Made by a program: the position numbers and the translations under genes. A DNA stretch of 8,172 bases from positions 1-8,172 of the forward strand of contig JANXSH010000987.1 of assembly GCA_025356615.1 (NCBI GenBank), in the 5' to 3' direction. This stretch comes from Planctomycetia bacterium. Lineage in GTDB: Bacteria > Planctomycetota > Planctomycetia > Gemmatales > Gemmataceae. Of this stretch, positions 6,202 to 8,172 are shown one piece after another. Position 1 is the first letter of the stretch; every line of letters starts with the position of its first letter. The notes under the pieces are model-generated. The model was not told the DNA's origin, did not search any database, and saw only the letters and a program-made list of their open reading frames with translations.

Positions 6202-7667
6202 GTGATATCCAGTTGCCTTACCTCGAGACCTCCATCCTCGTCGCCCTCCTGGGGGCGGTCTGGGTCGGCCGCATCCGCGACGCCGAGGTCGCCCGTCGCT
6301 GGTCGCTGGTCCTCTCCACCATCGTCCTAATGTGCGTCGCCGGGTCGTCGATCGAATTCCTTGTCATGGGGGAGAGTCAGACCCCCCTGGCAAAGAGGTT
6401 CGGCGGCAACCTCCTCGTCGTCGAGGAACTCAACGGGCCGCTACTCTTCTTGACCGCCTTGCTGTACCTGATGACCACGGTATCCACGTCGCGGATTCGG
6501 GTCCGACGGTTCTCCTTCGGCTGGACGCTGGCGTCCGAGGCGATCCTCCTGGCGACGCTCGGCTGCAAGGAACCCTGGGGGATCGTCGCACTGCTCGCGG
6601 TCGGCACCCTGCCGCCGTTCTTCGAGCTTCGCGCCCGGCACCGACCCTGGCGTGTCTACGCCCTGCACATGGGATCGTTCGTCGTCCTGCTCGCGGCGGG
6701 GTGGGCCATCGTCGAGGCGGAAGGGGGGTTAGGGCAACAGCATTCGTGGCTGGCGATGGTGCCGTTGCTCGGCGCGATCTTCATCCGCTGCGGTCTCTTC
6801 CCGTTCCACTGTTGGATGACCGACCTCTTCGAACACGCCGCGTTCGGCTCGGCGATCCTGTTCGTCGCGCCGATGGTCGGTGCCTATGCCGCCGTCCGCC
6901 TCGTCCTCCCGATCGCGCCGGACTGGGCCTTGCGCGGCATCGGGCTGATGTCGCTCTTCACCGCGCTATATTGTGCGGGCATGGCCCTTGTCCAGCGCGA
7001 GGGTCGACGCTTCTTCTGCTATGTGTTCCTGAGTCACTCGGCACTCGTCCTCGTCGGCATGGACACGATCGCCTCGCGCGGAAACGATGGCGTGATCGGC
7101 CTGACGGGCGGGCTGTGCGTCTGGCTGTCGGTCGGCCTCGCGCTGGCCGGCTTCGGCCTGGTACTCCGGGCGCTGGAGTCGCGCCACGGGCGGCTCTCAT
7201 TGACACGCTACCATGGCCTGTACGACTACACCCCCACGCTGGCGGTGGGCTTCCTCCTCACCGGGCTGGCGAGCCTGGGTTTTCCGGGGACGTTCGGCTT
7301 TCTGGCAACGGAATTGCTGGTGGATGGTGCCGTCGCCTACGCCTTCAACATCGGCCTGATCGTCGTCCTCGTGGCCGCCCTCAACGGGGTCGCGGTCGTC
7401 CGCGTCTACTTCCTCTTGTTCACTGGGACGAAGCACGTCTCTTCGGTCCCGCTGGCGATCAGCCCGCGCGAAAAGTTCACGGTCCTGGCGCTGGCGGTGC
7501 TGATCCTGGTCGGCGGGTTGTTCCCACAACAGGCGGTCGGGTCGCGGAACAAGGCTGCGGTAGAGATTCGCGAACAGCGCCGGAAGCTGTTCGGGGGAGA
7601 AGCCGCCGAGCCGCCCGTATCGGAATCCGATGCGAGTCTCGCCCACAAGGACGAACCTGCGGACTGA
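6198..7667 (+). CDS. NuoM/NuoN-like antiporter-family membrane protein, likely second DAB membrane subunit
   Basis: This 489-residue polytopic protein, about 13-14 helices, belongs to the proton-antiporter family (Proton_antipo_M). Recognisable landmarks are E125 in GCKEPWG (TM5 glutamate position), IFIRCGLFPFHCWM (the TM7 element, normally with lysine, here R197), REGRRFFCYVFLSHSALVLVG (TM8, normally DxKxxxAYSSxSHxG), and GLASLGFPGTFGFLATELL (the SLxGxPxxxGFxxE helix, E372). The C-terminus from about 450 is a charged soluble tail. It is co-translated with dabB and follows dabA, so it most likely forms part of the same membrane complex, perhaps supplying the C-terminal helices that DabB lacks. 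Unlike DabB, both core lysine positions appear to be arginine, so it may not pump by the normal route and could be structural. An unrelated antiporter role cannot be excluded. It is not a complex I subunit by context, since no other nuo genes are present. Confidence 0.8.
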   Translation: MSDIQLPYLETSILVALLGAVWVGRIRDAEVARRWSLVLSTIVLMCVAGSSIEFLVMGESQTPLAKRFGGNLLVVEELNGPLLFLTALLYLMTTVSTSRIRVRRFSFGWTLASEAILLATLGCKEPWGIVALLAVGTLPPFFELRARHRPWRVYALHMGSFVVLLAAGWAIVEAEGGLGQQHSWLAMVPLLGAIFIRCGLFPFHCWMTDLFEHAAFGSAILFVAPMVGAYAAVRLVLPIAPDWALRGIGLMSLFTALYCAGMALVQREGRRFFCYVFLSHSALVLVGMDTIASRGNDGVIGLTGGLCVWLSVGLALAGFGLVLRALESRHGRLSLTRYHGLYDYTPTLAVGFLLTGLASLGFPGTFGFLATELLVDGAVAYAFNIGLIVVLVAALNGVAVVRVYFLLFTGTKHVSSVPLAISPREKFTVLALAVLILVGGLFPQQAVGSRNKAAVEIREQRRKLFGGEAAEPPVSESDASLAHKDEPAD

Positions 7668-7785
7668 TCCGAATGCTCCCCTCGCCCCCTGTACGCGGAG
7701 ACATGGGTCGGGCACAGGTCCGACCTAACCCCCTACCCCCCTCCCCTACAGGGAAGGGGGGGACCAGAGGCAACCCCGTCCGGCT

Positions 7786-7809
7786 CCCCCTCCCCTAAAG
7801 GGGAGGGGG
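7786..7809. terminator. Perfect 10-bp C/G hairpin, possible terminator
   Basis: CCCCCTCCCC (7786-7795) pairs fully with GGGGAGGGGG (7800-7809) around the loop TAAA. It lies 118 bases after the stop of the second membrane subunit gene. It is stable enough to stop transcription but lacks the usual T tract, so it could equally be a repeat-family hairpin or part of a factor-dependent end. Confidence 0.4.
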
Positions 7810-7922
7810 CTGGGGGGTGGGGTCGGCCTCGGGGAAGACCTCACCCCTCTCCCTGAGTACAGGGGACCGGAATTCACGACCTTCTCTCCGTCCCAACGCT
7901 TCATACTTCCGCCCCATGCACC

Positions 7923-7926
7923 GGAG
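7923..7926 (+). promoter_or_regulatory. Ribosome binding site of the SulP gene
   Basis: GGAG lies seven bases before the ATG at 7934 and favours that start over the in-frame ATG at 7916, which has only C-rich sequence before it. Confidence 0.5.
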
Positions 7927-7933
7927 TCTCGAA

Positions 7934-8172
<239 letters not shown>

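Larger units (their letters stand above)
7668..7933. other. Hairpin-rich spacer before the SulP gene
   Basis: No gene is supported here. The region holds a 6-bp hairpin (7706-7711 with 7720-7725), an imperfect C-run/G-run hairpin (7736-7747 with 7751-7762), a perfect one (7786-7809) and a CCCTG/CAGGG hairpin (7851-7855 with 7860-7864). It is extremely strand-biased, first in C, then in G. None of the hairpins ends in a clear T run. Sequences of this C/G-run kind occur repeatedly between genes in planctomycetes as far as I recall, so this may be a dispersed repeat as well as a transcription stop. No promoter for the SulP gene with a good match was seen. Confidence 0.6.

Noticed and set aside
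4749..7667. A single 972-residue frame open from 4749 through 7667
   Set aside because: Up to 6197 it overlaps dabB in another frame and reads as arginine- and proline-rich shadow sequence, typical of high-GC DNA. Only the part from ATG 6198 gives a recognisable membrane protein, and it has its own ribosome site.
4807..7667. The two membrane genes as respiratory complex I subunits (nuoL, nuoM)
   Set aside because: No other nuo genes are present, dabB is short for NuoL, and the neighbour is a DUF2309 protein with an intact zinc site, which fits the DAB system.
6332..7798. A 488-residue plus-strand frame overlapping the second antiporter-like gene
   Set aside because: It is rich in arginine, proline and glycine with no membrane helices, and runs on through the hairpin spacer; a frame shadow.

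Overview
The window is high-GC DNA that looks like a planctomycete chromosome, probably from the Gemmata/Isosphaera side of the phylum. This assignment is an inference. It rests on the GC-rich coding style, the translated WVERSEAH-type repeat at the left edge, the dispersed AGCCCGACGCG...AGCGAGGG repeats between genes, and C-run/G-run hairpins in the spacers. No rRNA, tRNA, CRISPR array or transposase gene was found.

Layout. Positions 1-84 hold a 53-bp-period direct repeat that overlaps the 3' end of a class I SAM-dependent methyltransferase gene (minus strand, 60-839). A roughly 690-bp divergent spacer (840-1529) carries a nested inverted repeat resembling a MITE (921-1050), several short hairpins and half of a dispersed repeat. 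Three plus-strand genes follow. The first is a large DUF2309/UPF0753 protein, DabA (1530-4646), with the four expected zinc-site residues intact. The second is a shortened NuoL-like membrane protein, DabB (4807-6201). The third is a NuoM/NuoN-like antiporter-family protein (6198-7667) whose start overlaps the dabB stop in an ATGA. A 266-bp spacer rich in hairpins leads to the N-terminus of a SulP-family anion transporter (from 7934), cut by the window edge.

How the genes fit together. DabA and DabB homologues form the DAB (MpsAB in Staphylococcus) inorganic-carbon accumulation system. In the current model the cation-driven membrane subunit energises a one-way, carbonic-anhydrase-like hydration of CO2 to bicarbonate by the zinc protein. 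What stands out here is a second, translationally coupled antiporter-like subunit in which both core channel lysines appear to be arginine, while DabB itself lacks the C-terminal helices of NuoL. A SulP transporter, a family that includes bicarbonate transporters, follows on the same strand. The locus is therefore best read as an inorganic-carbon uptake module with a possible two-subunit membrane part. Whether the third gene is part of the DAB complex is inferred from gene order and coupling only.
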